Made by a program: the position numbers and the translations under genes
Origin: Chondrilla cf. caribensis
Lineage: Eukaryota > Porifera > Demospongiae > Chondrillida > Chondrillidae
Assembly (NCBI GenBank): GCA_964020155.1
Contig: OZ026562.1
Span: forward strand, 1,566,001 to 1,630,000
Length of the DNA: 64,000 bases
Direction of reading: 5' to 3'
Notes under the pieces: generated by a model
Database searches by the model: none
The model's input: the letters and a program-made list of their open reading frames with translations, nothing else
What the model was told of the DNA's origin: nothing
Shown here: positions 1 to 18,228 of the stretch, one piece after another
Numbering within the stretch: the stretch's first letter is position 1
Layout: every line of letters begins with the position of its first letter

Positions 1-140
<140 letters not shown>

Positions 141-291
141 TGTAGATGGATCTCTAGTAGTAAGAACAGCACTGTATGGGGGACACCTATCTCAGCCTTG
201 GTTTCCAAATTTTCACTACAGTATATTATTGGTTTGTGTGAAACCTACGTATGTGTGTTGACCTGCAAATTTGCACATGTTTCCATTTCAG

Positions 292-6524
<6,233 letters not shown>

Positions 6525-6777
6525 TATTTGTGCCGTAACATGTAACGTGTGTACTGTACATAATTCAAATGTCAGATTTTACAAACAATAGTCATACTAT
6601 ACATGTGAAATAATGAAAAATTTTGGAAATAGTAATAATCCCATAATACACAGACTGTGCGTCATTGTCAAATCTTGTGTTGTATTTCATGTGAATATTA
6701 TGTGGAGGTTATTCTGTTCATTATAATGCTGTACCAGTTAATGTTTGGCACTGAAGTCAGTTTGATTAACATACATA
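6525..6777. other. 3' flank of the SHOC1-like ORF
   Basis: AT-rich sequence after the TGA at 6524, with no ORF, RNA gene or repeat that I recognise. It leads into the satellite block. Confidence 0.5.
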
Positions 6778-9236
6778 GGATCAAATAACGCTATAAGCAC
6801 CTTCTTGCATAGCTCATGGAAGAGGGGGTGTGTCATAATGATATTTCAAGGTTACCTAGCTGCGGATGTATACTAACCTATGAAACAACTCTCATCTCTG
6901 TAGTTGATCCCTAATACTAATTACATCCAATGGTGCTTATTATTTTTATTAATGTATAGGAAGGTATAGGAGACATAAATGTATAGCACTTTCTTATGTA
7001 GCTTAGGGGATGTGTCATCATGATATTTGATACATGACAGTTCTCATCTTCGTAGGTGATCCTTAACCCTAACTACATCTGGAGGTGATTAATATTTTTT
7101 ATTGTATGGGAAGGTACAAGATGAATAACGCTAAGGACCTTCTTGTGTAGCTCATGGTAAAGGGGGTGTGTTAATCTGATATTTCTACTAGACCTAGTTG
7201 AGGACGTAAACATTTAGACAGACTTAGCTGGGGACATGAACTAACTTCTAAAACAGTTCCCATCTCAATAGGTGGCCCGTAACCCCCCCCCCAACTACAT
7301 TTGAAGGCGCTTAAAATTAATTATTTCAATGTATGGGAGAGTATAGGAGAGGAAATGCTAAGCACCTCATTGCATAGCTCATAAGGGAGGGGGCGAGTAA
7401 ACCTGATATTTCACCAGACCTAGTTGGGGATGTGAGCTAACATATGAGGCAATTCCCATCTCCATAGTTATATAACTCATAACCTCAACTACATTCAAAG
7501 GTGCTTAATATTATTTCAATGTATGGGATAGTATGTGCAGGAAAGAAAATACTAAGCACTTTTTTGAATAACTCATGGGAAAGTGGGCGTGTCAACCTGA
7601 TATTTTCATCAGGCCTACCTGTTATTTTTACCACACCGATTCCAATAGGTGGCCTGTAACTCCAGCTACATTCGGAGGTACTTAATACTTTTTCAATGTA
7701 TGGGATAGTATAGGAGAGAAATGCTAAGCACCTTTTTAAAATAGCTCATGGGAAAGTGGCCGTATCAACTTGATATATTATTTTACCAGACCTAGCTAGG
7801 GATACGCAATAACTTATGAAACAATTCCAATCTCCGTAGCTAACCCGTAACCCCAGCTACATTCGGAGGTGGTTAATAGTTTCAATGTATGGGATAGTAT
7901 ACGTACATTAAAAATATTAAGCACCTCCTGATGTAGTAAGGGGTAAAATCCACCTATAGAGATGAAAATTGTATCATACGTTAGTAAAGGTCCACAGCTA
8001 GGTCCTAATAAAATATCATGTCGACACGCCCTCTCTCCCTTGAGCTACACAAATAGGTGCTTAACGTTATTTGATCCTTTACCTTCCCATCATTAAAAAA
8101 GTATTAAGCACCTCCGGATGTGGTTAGAGTTAGGGACCACCTACGGAGATGAAATCTGTTTATGAGTTAGTATAGGTCCACAGTTAAATTTCCATGAAAT
8201 ATCATGTTGACACGCCCCCTCTCCCATGAGCTACACATAAAGGTGCTTAGTGTTATTTGATCCTATACCTTCCCATACATTTAAAGTATATTAAGCACCT
8301 CCGGATGTAGTTAGGGGTAGGAACCATGTACGGAGATGAAAATTATTTCATAAGTTAGTATAGGTACGCAGCTAGGTTCCCATAAAATATCATGTTGACA
8401 TGCCCCTCTCCCATGAGGTACGCAAAAAGGTGCTCAGTTTTATTTCATCCTATACCTTCCCATACATTAAAAAGTACTAAGCACCTCTGGATGTAGCTAG
8501 AGTTAGGGACCACCTACAGAGATAAAAAAGGTTTCATAAGTTAGTATAGGTGCACAGCTAAATTCCCATGAAATTTCATGCTTACGCACCCCCTCTCCCA
8601 TGAGCTACACCAAAAAGTGCTTAGGGTTTATTGATCCTATACCTTCCCATACATTAAAAAAATATTAAGCACCTCCGGATGTAGCTAGATTTAGGGACCA
8701 CCTACGGAAATAAAAACTGTTTCACAAGTTAGTATAGGTAACTAACTAGGATCCCATAAAATAATATGTTGACACGCCCCTTCTCCCATGAGCTATGCAA
8801 AAAGGTGATTAATGGTATTTGATCCTATACCTTCCTGTACATTAAAATATACTAAGCACCTCCGGATGTAGCTATAGTTAGGGACCACCTACAGAGATGA
8901 AAACTGTTTCATGAGTTAGTATAGTCCCACAGCTAAATCCCCATGAAATAACATGTTGACACACTCCCTCTCCCATGAGCTATGCAAAAAGGTACTTAGC
9001 GTTATTCCATCTATATACCTTCCCATACATAAAAATATATTAAGCACCTCCGAATGTAGTTAGGGTTAGGGATCACCTACGGAGACAAAAACTGTTTTAT
9101 AAGTTAGTATAGGACCACAACTAGGTTTCCATAAAATATCATGTTGACACGCCCCCCTCTCATGAGCTACGCAAAAATGTGCTTAGTGTTATTCCATCCT
9201 ATACCTTCCCATACATTAAAATAATATATTAATTTT

Positions 9237-9446
9237 AGTGACCCCAACAATGGTATTGCAGTCCATGTGGCAAAGAGTCGACACAGTATCGATTGGCCAG
9301 GAGCCAAGGTTGTGAGAACAGCTAAAGAGTACTGGGAAAGGAGAGCAATGGAAGCTATTGAAATCAGGAGAAGCAGGAGGTCCATGAACCTAGACAAGGG
9401 CTTATTACTCCCCTCGCTCTGGAACCCAATATTGGATCAAACTTGA
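9237..9446 (+). pseudogene. C-terminal remnant of a Penelope-like retroelement (GIY-YIG end)
   Basis: An open stretch of 69 codons ending in TGA reads DPNNGIAVHVAKSRHSIDW, continues with KVVRTAKEYWERR and ends MNLDKGLLLPSLWNPIL. The spacing of H...H-x-IDW, a KV...E-x-x-W-x-x-R segment and a final MN-x-D-x-G-x-x-LP-x-x-W-x-P matches the end of the GIY-YIG endonuclease domain in Penelope-like polyproteins, as I know the family. There is no reverse transcriptase upstream: satellite sequence abuts it, so this is a 5'-truncated or satellite-captured copy. It is followed by about 390 bp of probable element 3' UTR. Other retroelements with similar endonucleases are possible. Confidence 0.65.
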
Positions 9447-9840
9447 CATCACCTGCACCCTCCATCCATCCTTTGTTCTTTTAATTCACCTCCCTGTCAA
9501 CACTGTATGTAACTTTACTTATTAACTGTATCACACCCAAGCACACATTAGGTCACAGTAGGACATCACCTGTCACTACATCATCATCATGTTACTGTAA
9601 CCAATCCACTCCTCACAGTTGTTTATCTCCAAATTTTGTAACTTATCCCATCATATCACAACACTTTGCTATCACCCCGATGTTATAAATAGCCACCTCT
9701 CACCTCACCCCCTTACCCTGTACACAGTTGACAAAGACCCCCGGGCCGAAACGTCCTGCATTTGATGAATTATTAGTTGTGCCTTGCTCAAGAAATTCGT
9801 ATTAATAGTATCATCTATGCAACTTTGAGCATCTACAGTA
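9447..9840 (+). mobile_element. 3' region of the Penelope-like element with GAAACGTC hairpin motif
   Basis: Unique sequence between the stop of the GIY-YIG-like ORF and the resumption of satellite repeats. At 9728-9756 it carries TTGACAAAGACCCCCGGGCC followed by GAAACGTCC: a short CCC/GGG hairpin next to GAAAC, a layout seen downstream of Penelope-like ORFs and reminiscent of a degenerate hammerhead ribozyme core. Confidence 0.5.
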
Positions 9841-10926
9841 TCATCCTATACTTCCCATACATGAAATAAATATCAAGCACCTCCAGGTGTAGTTAGGGCT
9901 AGGGAACACCTACGGAGACGAAAATGTTTCATAAGTTAGTATAGGTCCAAAGCTAGGTCACCATAAAATATCATGTTGACACGCCCCCTCTCCCATGAGG
10001 TACGCAAAAATGTGCTTAGTGTTATTTGATCCTATGTATACCTTCCCATACATTAAAAATTATTAAGCACCTCTGGATGTAGTTAGGGTTAGGGACCACC
10101 TATGGAGATGAAAATTATTTCATAAGTTAGCATAGGTCTACAGCTAGGTCCCCATAAAATATCATGTTGACACACCCTCTCTCCCATGAGCTATACAAAA
10201 AAGTGCCTAGTGTTATTTGATCCTATACCTTCACATACATGTAAAAATATTAAGCACCTCCAGATGCATTGATTTGATTATGGGTCACCTACGGAGATGG
10301 GAATAGTTTCTTCTCCTATTCTCTCCCATACATTGATGGTCGTGGTGCTATGGTCAAAATTTGGCCATAGCACCACCTCCAATAACAAGGGTTACAAAGC
10401 ACACAAAGAGATGGAATGTATTTCATAACTTAGCTCACATCCCCAGCTAGATTAGTTGAAAATATCAGGTTGACACGCCCCTTCTCCCACGAACTATGCA
10501 AGATGGTGCTTTCATCCTATACCTTCGCATACATCAAATCATTGTCTGCCATTGATTGATTGATTGATTCTGACATTTCATGCTGAGGTCAAGGGCCATT
10601 TTGGCTTCAACCAGTGATGTATATATATATATATATCAAGTACCTTCAGATGTAGTTAGGGTTAGGGACCACCTACGGCAATGAAAATTGTTTCATAAGT
10701 CAGTATACGTCCACACCTAGGTCCTCCTACAATGCCATATTGACACGCCCCCCCCTCTCATGAGCTAAGCAAGACGGTACTTAGCATTATTTGATCCTAT
10801 ACCTTGAAGTTCCCATACATGTAAAAATATTAGGCACCTCCAGATGTAGATTTGATTATGGCCCACCTACAGAGATGGCAATTGTTTCATAAGTGTTTTT
10901 TCTCCTATTCTCTCCCATACATTGAC

Positions 10927-13220
10927 GGTGGTGCTATGGCCAAAATTTGGCCATAGCACCACCTTGAATAACAAGGGTTACAAAGCACACAAAGAGATGG
11001 GGACTGTTTCATAACTTAGCTGACATCCCCAGCTAGATTAGTTGAAAATATCAGGTTGACACGCCCCCTCTCCCACGAACTATGCAAGATGGTGCTAAGT
11101 GATTTTTCTCCTATTCTCTCCCATACATTGACGGTGGTGCTATGGCCAAAATTTGGCCATAGCACCACCTTGAATAACAAGGGTTACAAAGCACACAAAG
11201 AGATGGGGACTGTTTCATAACTCAGCTGACATCCCCAGCTAGATTAGTTGAAAATATCAGGTTGACACGCCCCCTCTCCCACGAACTATGCAAGATGGTG
11301 CTAAGTGATTTTTCTCCTATTCTCTCCCATACATTGATGGTGGTGCAATGGCCAAAATTTGGCCATAGCACCACCTTGAATAACAAGGGTTACAAAGCAC
11401 ACAAAGAGATGGGAACTGTTTCATAACTCAGCTGACATCCCCAGCTAGATTAGTTGAAAATATCAGGTTAACAAGCCCCATCTCTCATGAACTATGCAAG
11501 ATGGTGCTAAGTGATTTTTCTCCTATTCTCTCCCATACATTGACGGTGGTGCTATGGCCAAAATTTGGCCATAGCACCACCTTGAATAACAAGGGTTACA
11601 AAGCACACAAAGAGATGGGAACTGTTTCATAACTTAGCTGACATCCCCAGCTAGAGTAGTTAAAAATATCAGGTTGACACGCCCCCTCTCCCATGTGCTA
11701 CGCAAAAAGGTGCTTAGCATTCTTTCATCCTATACCTTCCCATACATCAAATAGAATTAATATCAAGCACCTCCAGATGCAGTTAGGGTTAGGGACCACC
11801 TACGGCGATGAACATTGTTTCATAAGTCAGTATACGTCCACACCTAGGTCCTCCTACAATGCCATATTGACACGCCCCCCCTCTCATGAGCTAAGCAAGA
11901 CGGTACTTAGCATTATTTGATCCTATACCTTGAAGTTCCCATGCATGTAAAAATATTAAGCACCTCCAGATGTAGATTTGATTATTGGTATTGGTATTGG
12001 TATTGGCATCTTATTTTACGTGGGGACCCCTTTAGCCTGAGGCTACTTTCCAAGGGGCCCACGAATCACAGAGTACAACAATCACGCTTACATAGTTTAA
12101 TTATTAGTCTATCTATCTATTAATCAAAGTTAATCAAAGTTAATCAAAGTTTGGTGGCTTCTTCATTTCTTTGTCCCTTGTGTTGGCAGGGGGGTGCAGG
12201 GAAAAAATCTTGGTTTTCTGGATTCGATCCTGGGCGAGATCACTTCTAGCCCTCCACTCAGTCTTCTCAGCCACCAGCACCCCCCGATTATGGCCCACCT
12301 ACAGAGATGGCAATTGTTTCATAAGTGTTTTTTCTCCTATTCTCTCCCATACATTGACGGTGGTGCAATGGCCAAAATTTGGCCATAGCACCACCTTGAA
12401 TAACAAGGGTTACAAAGCACACAAAGAGATGGGGACTGTTTCATAATTTAGCTCACATCCCCAGCAAGATTAGTTGAAAATATCAGGTTGACACGCCCCC
12501 TCTCCCACGAACTATGCAAGATGGTGCTAAGTGATTTTTCTCCTATTCTCTCCCATACATTGACGGTGGTGCTATGGCCAAAATTTGGCCATAGCACCAC
12601 CTTGAATAACAAGGGTTACAAAGCACACAAAGAGATGGGAACTGTTTCATAACTTAGCTGACATCCCCAGCTAGATTAGTTTAAAAATATCAGGTTAACA
12701 AGCCCCATCTCTCATGAACTATGCAAGATGGTGCTAAGTGATTTTTCTCCTATTCTCTCCCATACATTGATGGTGGTGCAATGGCCAAAATTTGGCCATA
12801 GCACCACCTTGAATAACAAGGGTTACAAAGCACACAAAGAGATGGGGACTGTTTCATAACTTAGTTCACATCCCCAGCTAGATTAGTTGAAAATATCAGG
12901 TTGACACGCCCCCTCTCCCACGAACTATGCAAGATGGTGCTAAGTGATTTTTCTCCTATTCTCTCCCATACATTGATGGTGGTGCAATGGCCAAAATATG
13001 GCCATAGCACCACCTTGAATAACAAGGGTTACAAAGCACACAAAGAGATGGGAACTGTTTCATAACTCAGCTGACATCCCCAGCTAGATTAGTTGAAAAT
13101 ATCAGGTTGACATGCCCCCTCTCCCACGAACTATGCAAGATGGTGCTAAGTGATTTTTCTCCTATTCTCTCCCATACATTGACGGTGGTGCTATGGCCAA
13201 AATTTGGCCATAGCACCACC
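10927..13220. repeat. Array of 37-bp perfect palindromes every ~206 bp
   Basis: Two 18-bp arms, GGTGGTGCTATGGCCAAA and its exact complement, flank a single A. Copies begin at 10927, 11133, 11339, 11545, 12359, 12565, 12772, 12978 and 13184; the 11339, 12359, 12772 and 12978 copies carry a CTATGG to CAATGG change in the left arm. A diverged copy lies near 10347 and a truncated one at 13685. Unit spacing is 206-207 bp. Confidence 0.95.
11986..12285 (-). mobile_element. tRNA-derived SINE, 300 bp, with 6-bp target duplication
   Basis: The insertion is flanked by GATTAT at 11980-11985 and 12286-12291, while uninterrupted satellite copies near 10855 and 13612 hold a single GATTAT, giving a clean empty site. 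Read on the minus strand it has a B-box-like GGATCGAATCC (12220-12230), an upstream TGGCTGAG...GAGTGG A-box-like segment (about 12255-12278), an internal (TTAATCAAAG)3 repeat and a simple-sequence 3' tail of CAATAC units. The tail-proximal body contains GGCTAAAGGGGTCCCCACG, which may be the 3' end of its LINE partner. Confidence 0.75.
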
Positions 13221-14085
13221 TTGAATAACAAGGGTTACAAAGCACACAAAGAGATGGGAACTGTTTCATAACTTAGCTGACATCCCCAGCTAGAGTAGTT
13301 AAAAATATCAGGTTGACACGCCCCCTCTCCCATGTGCTACGCAAAAAGGTGCTTAGCATTCTTTCATCCTATACCTTCCCATACATCAAATAGAATTAAT
13401 ATCAAGCACCTCCAGATGTAGTTAGGGTTAGGAACCACCTACGGCGATGAACATTGTTTCATAAGTCAGTATACGTCCACACCTAGGTCCTCCTACAATG
13501 CCATATTGACACGCCCCCCCTCTCATGAGCTAAGCAAGACGGTACTTAGCATTATTTGATCCTATACCTTCCCATACATGTAAAAATAGTAAGCACCTCC
13601 AGATGTAGATTTGATTATGGCCCACCTACAGAGATGGCAATTGTTTCATAAGTGTTTTTCTCCTATTCTCTCCTATACATTGATGGTGGTGCTATGGCCA
13701 AAATTTGGGGGGAGGGAACACTAAGCACCTTTTTGAATAGCTCATGGCAAAGTGGGCGTATCAACCTGATATTTTCATCAGGTCTAGCTGGGGGCGTGAA
13801 CTAACTTATAGAACAGTTCCCATCTCCGTAGCTAACCCGTGACCCCAGCTACAGGAAGGTTAAAACAGGATTAATGAGTCTCTTTAAACAATATAATATG
13901 TATTGCAGTTGTGGTCATTTCCACTACCTTAAGCTGGTGCACATGTATGTACTATTGCATGTTTACTCTAAACTCTCTCTATGAACACATTATGTATGTG
14001 TTTGCATCTACACATATACATACGTATAAAACCACAGTATGTACACATTTATAATTATTATCATGTATATTGTTTATTTCTGTAG

Positions 14086-14493
14086 GAGACAAGTGATGAA
14101 GATGGGCAGATTGCCTGAGCTGTGGCTGACAGGGAGGCTTAGAGAAGGTACATGCATATGTACATACGTACATATACTATAATATATTATATCATAGTGT
14201 GTCCGTTTCACCACTTGCACATTCTTAATTCCGTACCTGTAGTCCTGGTTATGTGTATGTACTTCCATACAGCATATGTGTACATACTTCCATACAGCAT
14301 ATGTGTACATACTTAAAGTACATATGCTACATGTTACTAATGTACTAAAACATGTTCATGTGTTTAATACATACATACAGTTGAGGCCAAGCTAAATGGC
14401 ATAAACTCAACCCGTCTCCAGATACCTACCGATCAGCCCAAGATCAAGGGTGTGCCGGTTAACACACAGAATAGAATTGTTTTCACTTGGTGA
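14086..14493 (+). CDS. Two candidate terminal exons beyond the satellite
   Basis: Exon 14086-14147 (acceptor TTTCTGTAG, donor GTACAT) and exon 14381-14493 (acceptor ATACATACAG, stop TGA) join in phase to give ...RQVMKMGRLPELWLTGRLRE then VEAKLNG..., ending NTQNRIVFTW. The first exon needs two bases from its upstream exon, which is what the SHOC1-like exon ending at 6237 supplies. These may therefore be an alternative 3' end of that gene, replacing exon 6332-6524 by splicing over about 7.8 kb of satellite. They could also be the end of another gene or chance. I have no domain evidence. Confidence 0.35.
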
Positions 14494-15526
14494 AATGAGT
14501 TACTGTAATTTTACCAGGAGCCGATGTATCTAGTATTGACATTTAATATTAGTTTCTTATTAATTGTACTGGAAACTGATGTATCTAGTATTGACATTTC
14601 GTATTACATTATAGTAAACATTGGCAAGTTACTTATGTAATTATTGGACATTTACTGTTTGTTATCAATATCAAATTATAATTGTAGTGAATAGTCTTAC
14701 AGTATTTATGCAAGTTGTGTATTATGGAGAATGTGATAATAATAGAACATATTAAGCAGCATATTAACATGATACAATCAGGTACAATAAAGCATGCTGA
14801 TATAAATTTATTAGAATGTCACACTGCAGCTGCAGATTCATACATGGTCCACTTCAATTGTAAAAAGAGGTTCCCTTGCTTTGCTTTGCCAGGAGGTCCA
14901 CTGCACCAAAAAATTGTCACAAACTATGATACTCCACATAATAGTATTATAACGAATACACACACTCACACTAATGCATAATATATACACAGACTCATAT
15001 TTGCATCCATATATATGTACACACATGCACGTACATGCACTCACACTATTTCATGCATACATACATACGATGATTTACCAAATGGAGTCAGTGATAGTGA
15101 AATGCATGCTATATCCTTGTGACTACCATCACAGTAGACATTTATAAACACATCACTTTGTGGCATTAATGATTATCATCAGTTCAATACTTTCACACGT
15201 ACATACGGAAAGATCATTGATCCAAGGATCACCACATGATTAAGAGAGATGAGCAACTACATCTTGCATAAGGCTTTGCGTTATGTGCTACTAGAATAGA
15301 TACCTAGAATCAAAGTATATAAAATGAAAGAAAAAAATTGCCTTCTGCACTATAATCACTATAGCTTACAATCATACCACGATGCACCCTCCTGTATCTA
15401 CTATGGAGCTGATGGTGAATAGCTGATGGTGAATGTGATTAATCATAGCAAAAATACTGATGTGTCACACACACACATTCAGGAACCCACAATTGAATGC
15501 AGGCAGGCAGGCAAGCACGCACGCAC

Positions 15527-15561
<35 letters not shown>

Positions 15562-15838
15562 AACACACATCTTCCACACAACACACGTGCACATGCACAT
15601 GCACATCTAACAGCACATGCACATGCACACATCCATACAGTACACACATGCACATGCACATCCATACACATGCATTGAAATTACAGTCCGAATTGAAACG
15701 GTATACATGTTTGTTTGGAGTTTGGAACATGTTTACAATTTGGAACATGTTTGTTTGATGTTTGGAACATGTATGTTTATAGTTTGGAACATGTTTATTT
15801 TGAAATTGGAACATGTTTGTTTAGTGTTCAGAGCATGG
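14494..15838. other. AT-rich intergenic DNA with simple repeats
   Basis: No gene recognised. It holds short CA and CACATGCA tracts (15517-15680) and about five copies of a ~30-bp unit built on TTTGGAACATGTTTGTTT at 15705-15830. Confidence 0.6.
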
Positions 15839-16990
15839 TTGTGACAAAGTGACAATCATGGCTAGGATCTGTGTCTGATATTGCTGGCGCCTAGGGTCTG
15901 GCAAAACATCACACAGCACCGCCAAATCAATATTCATCGTTTGGGAATCCCCGAAGTACGAACCTCTATAAAAGCTCACGTTGGGCGTCCATTTTCTTTG
16001 TGAGTAGACCCGTGCTGGGGAAGCTGCAGATGCTGGAGGATTCGAATTGGAGGGGGTGCCCCGAGCGCAAGCGTGGTTAGCTGTTCTACCCTCTCCTTCT
16101 TCGGTTCGCTGTTTGATCACGCATGGAGTTCACACGTCCCGGTCTCCTGTGAGTCGTCGGGTCTCTCGAGTGTTCTCGGACGAGGTTTGGGCGTCCGTCC
16201 TCTTCGGAGGCGGGCGGTGCCTGGGATCATGGTCGGCTAGTCTCCCCTAGGGGTCCTGTAAGTAGGTCCTACGAAGGCTATGTTGTCAGAACCACGCGGC
16301 TCTCTACTCACCACCCCTTTTCCTTTATTATTGCCTTCGGGCGCACGTAAGTTAGGCCGTGCCGCATTACCTTTACGCTGCATACACATTACTATGCATA
16401 CACTACGCCTTGCACACACCCTCCTATGCACACAGTATGCGCATGCGGCTATAGTAGGGTCCAGACATGCTACATTAGTTTAGGCTTTGGGCCCTACCGG
16501 GGAGTCTCTTGTCATCGTGTTGAGGAAGCTGCTGCGCTGTTTGATGTGTGTCCTGCCGGCCTGAATCTGATGAGTACCGATGTGAAGTCAGTTCATCTGT
16601 CTTCTGGTCCGTGGATTGGTGGTAAATCCGTGATTCTTGGGTCTCCGGGCCCATGAAGCTATCAAGTCACAAAGGACAACATCGGTGACTGGCGCCCGTG
16701 ATACTCGGTGTGCCAGACGTAAAAGATCACGGCTCTGAAATCTGGACCTCCCGAGAAGCCAGTCCACCACCCTATACCATGGGATGATGGCTTGATATTG
16801 ACTACACGTGAGATGACATCAACAGCTGAGGCATGGTGGCAAGTGGCATGTTCTCCTCGGCCACGGGGCATGAAGCACCTCCCCGTCCTCGCCGGATGCC
16901 CTGGGCACACGTAAAGTGTGGCAGAGAGAGGTGCAAGTTTGAATGAGAGGACATGGAAGATGTGTAATAGTTACTGTTTCCTTGAACCTG
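15839..16990. mobile_element. GC-rich, TATA-bearing island, possibly an LTR remnant
   Basis: About 1.1 kb whose base composition differs sharply from its AT-rich surroundings: many CpG and CCGG-like steps, no CA or TACGTA simple sequence in the first 500 bp. It has a clear TATA motif (CTATAAAAG near 15967) about 25-30 bp before a plausible start and, near 16692, TGGCGCCCG, a sequence that serves as a lysine-tRNA primer-binding site in some retroelements. No gag/pol homology and no second LTR are visible, and short ORFs here match nothing I know. It could equally be a CpG-island promoter of an unseen transcript. Confidence 0.3.
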
Positions 16991-17751
16991 TGCTATCAAT
17001 AATTGTTATAAATTTGAATGCTTGACATACACTGTATGTGCATATAATGAAATGACATTGCATGCTATATGTAACAATACAATCATTATATAATATTGTG
17101 TGATTTACTTATAACCAGCACTAGCTCCATGTACTGCATCAATGTGTGCATTGAGATAATTGGATAATTTTATATATTAAGTGAATCCGAATAATATTAT
17201 ATATAGTTGACAATGTATTGTTTCAATGATTACACATAAAATGGATTAAAGATGTTACTTCTGGACAATTGCAAAATATCATTAGTGCAAGTCACCCATG
17301 CACTGCACCATCCGGACTCATCTCATGAAGCAATGTTAAATGTGCTTCTCATATTTACACAAAATGTACTTTATACATTACATACATATGATATATCCCT
17401 AAATAATTGTTCTAAAGATACGTACATAAAATTTAACATAACAAAGGACACTATCGACTGTTTATTTCATGACAGCCCTGTAAAAATTAATAGTCCACAT
17501 TGGCTGAAAGCTCGATTTTTATGATTGAGTAAAATCAATCCCAGGTGGTTGAGCTATAGCTGACCATCATTATCCGAAATGTATGTATGTGTGCTCAGTA
17601 CACAAACTATAATAATACTGGTACAAGTATTGTGTGCGTTGCATAATAACTAGATAATTCCCTTACAATGCAGCTATACACACACTCAATATGTAGTTCA
17701 AGTATCCATACTCTCTGGAAGGGGAGTGTGTGTATGTGTGTGTGTTTGTGC

Positions 17752-17793
<42 letters not shown>

Positions 17794-18228
17794 CTTCTGC
17801 ATTTATGGAATGACCAAGTACGCAGTCTCAGTGCAAAGTCCCTGTATAGCTGGCTATAGCAGGTTCAACCCCAAGTGGGTGATTTTTTTCTCCCTAGAAT
17901 TTGAGCGCAATGGCTTTGATGAACATACCATTTAATCTGACACATTGTTAATTGAAAAACCTCATTAAATCAGCATGTCCACGTACTGTATGCATTGCTT
18001 GGGTGCTTTGCAGTGATATTATTTGATCATAATGCACACATTGAAAATGAAATGAAATCACGTGGTCTCAACATTATTATACAAGGTTAATGTACAAATT
18101 CAACAGAAACAAAAAGACACAGACACATACATATGGCATATGCACAAAATTTAATGTGTACAAAATCCAATTCACGAATGCCAAATACGTACACCACTTG
18201 CTAGTTCAGCTCACACACACATTTGTAT
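16991..18228. other. AT-rich region downstream of ATE1
   Basis: No gene recognised. It includes a (GT)n tract at about 17744-17791 and the presumed 3' UTR of ATE1, which is transcribed leftward into this region. Confidence 0.6.

Larger units (their letters stand above)
6778..13860. repeat. Complex satellite block: ~187-bp and ~206-bp units in both orientations
   Basis: From about 6780 to 7915 the units run in reverse orientation (GCTAAGCACCTT...AGCTCATGGGA...GACACGCC complements). From 7915 to 9225 and 9840 to 10320 they run forward, spaced about 186-189 bp (AAGCACCTC at 8106, 8292, 8479, 8667, 8853, 9042). From 10870 to 13700 a related ~206-bp unit carries a 37-bp palindrome. The block closes at 13700-13860 with another reverse unit. 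A ~300-bp segment (11690-11990 and 13315-13615) occurs twice, indicating a higher-order duplication. Each 187-bp unit contains GGTGCTTA and TAAGCACC about 50 bp apart, so its ends resemble a small inverted-repeat element. No coding sequence apart from the inserted retroelement remnant. Confidence 0.9.

Noticed and set aside
11693..12446. Short ORFs in the satellite and SINE
   Set aside because: They start and stop with the repeat units and differ between copies by frameshifts, so they are not maintained as coding.
8100..13440. Telomere or internal telomeric repeat (GTTAGGGTTAGGG in satellite units)
   Set aside because: Only two TTAGGG units per ~187-bp repeat and many copies have mutated hexamers. 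It is part of the satellite consensus, not a telomere.
10870..13700. CRISPR-like array (regular repeats with palindromes)
   Set aside because: The whole 206-bp unit is conserved, so there are no unique spacers, and the host is eukaryotic.
16567..16600. Hammerhead ribozyme (CTGATGAG)
   Set aside because: The downstream CGAAAC core half and closing stems are missing; the match is a chance 8-mer.
16047..16770. Protein-coding gene in the GC-rich island
   Set aside because: Several overlapping 60-80 codon frames on both strands reflect low stop-codon density; none has a recognisable domain or splice partners.
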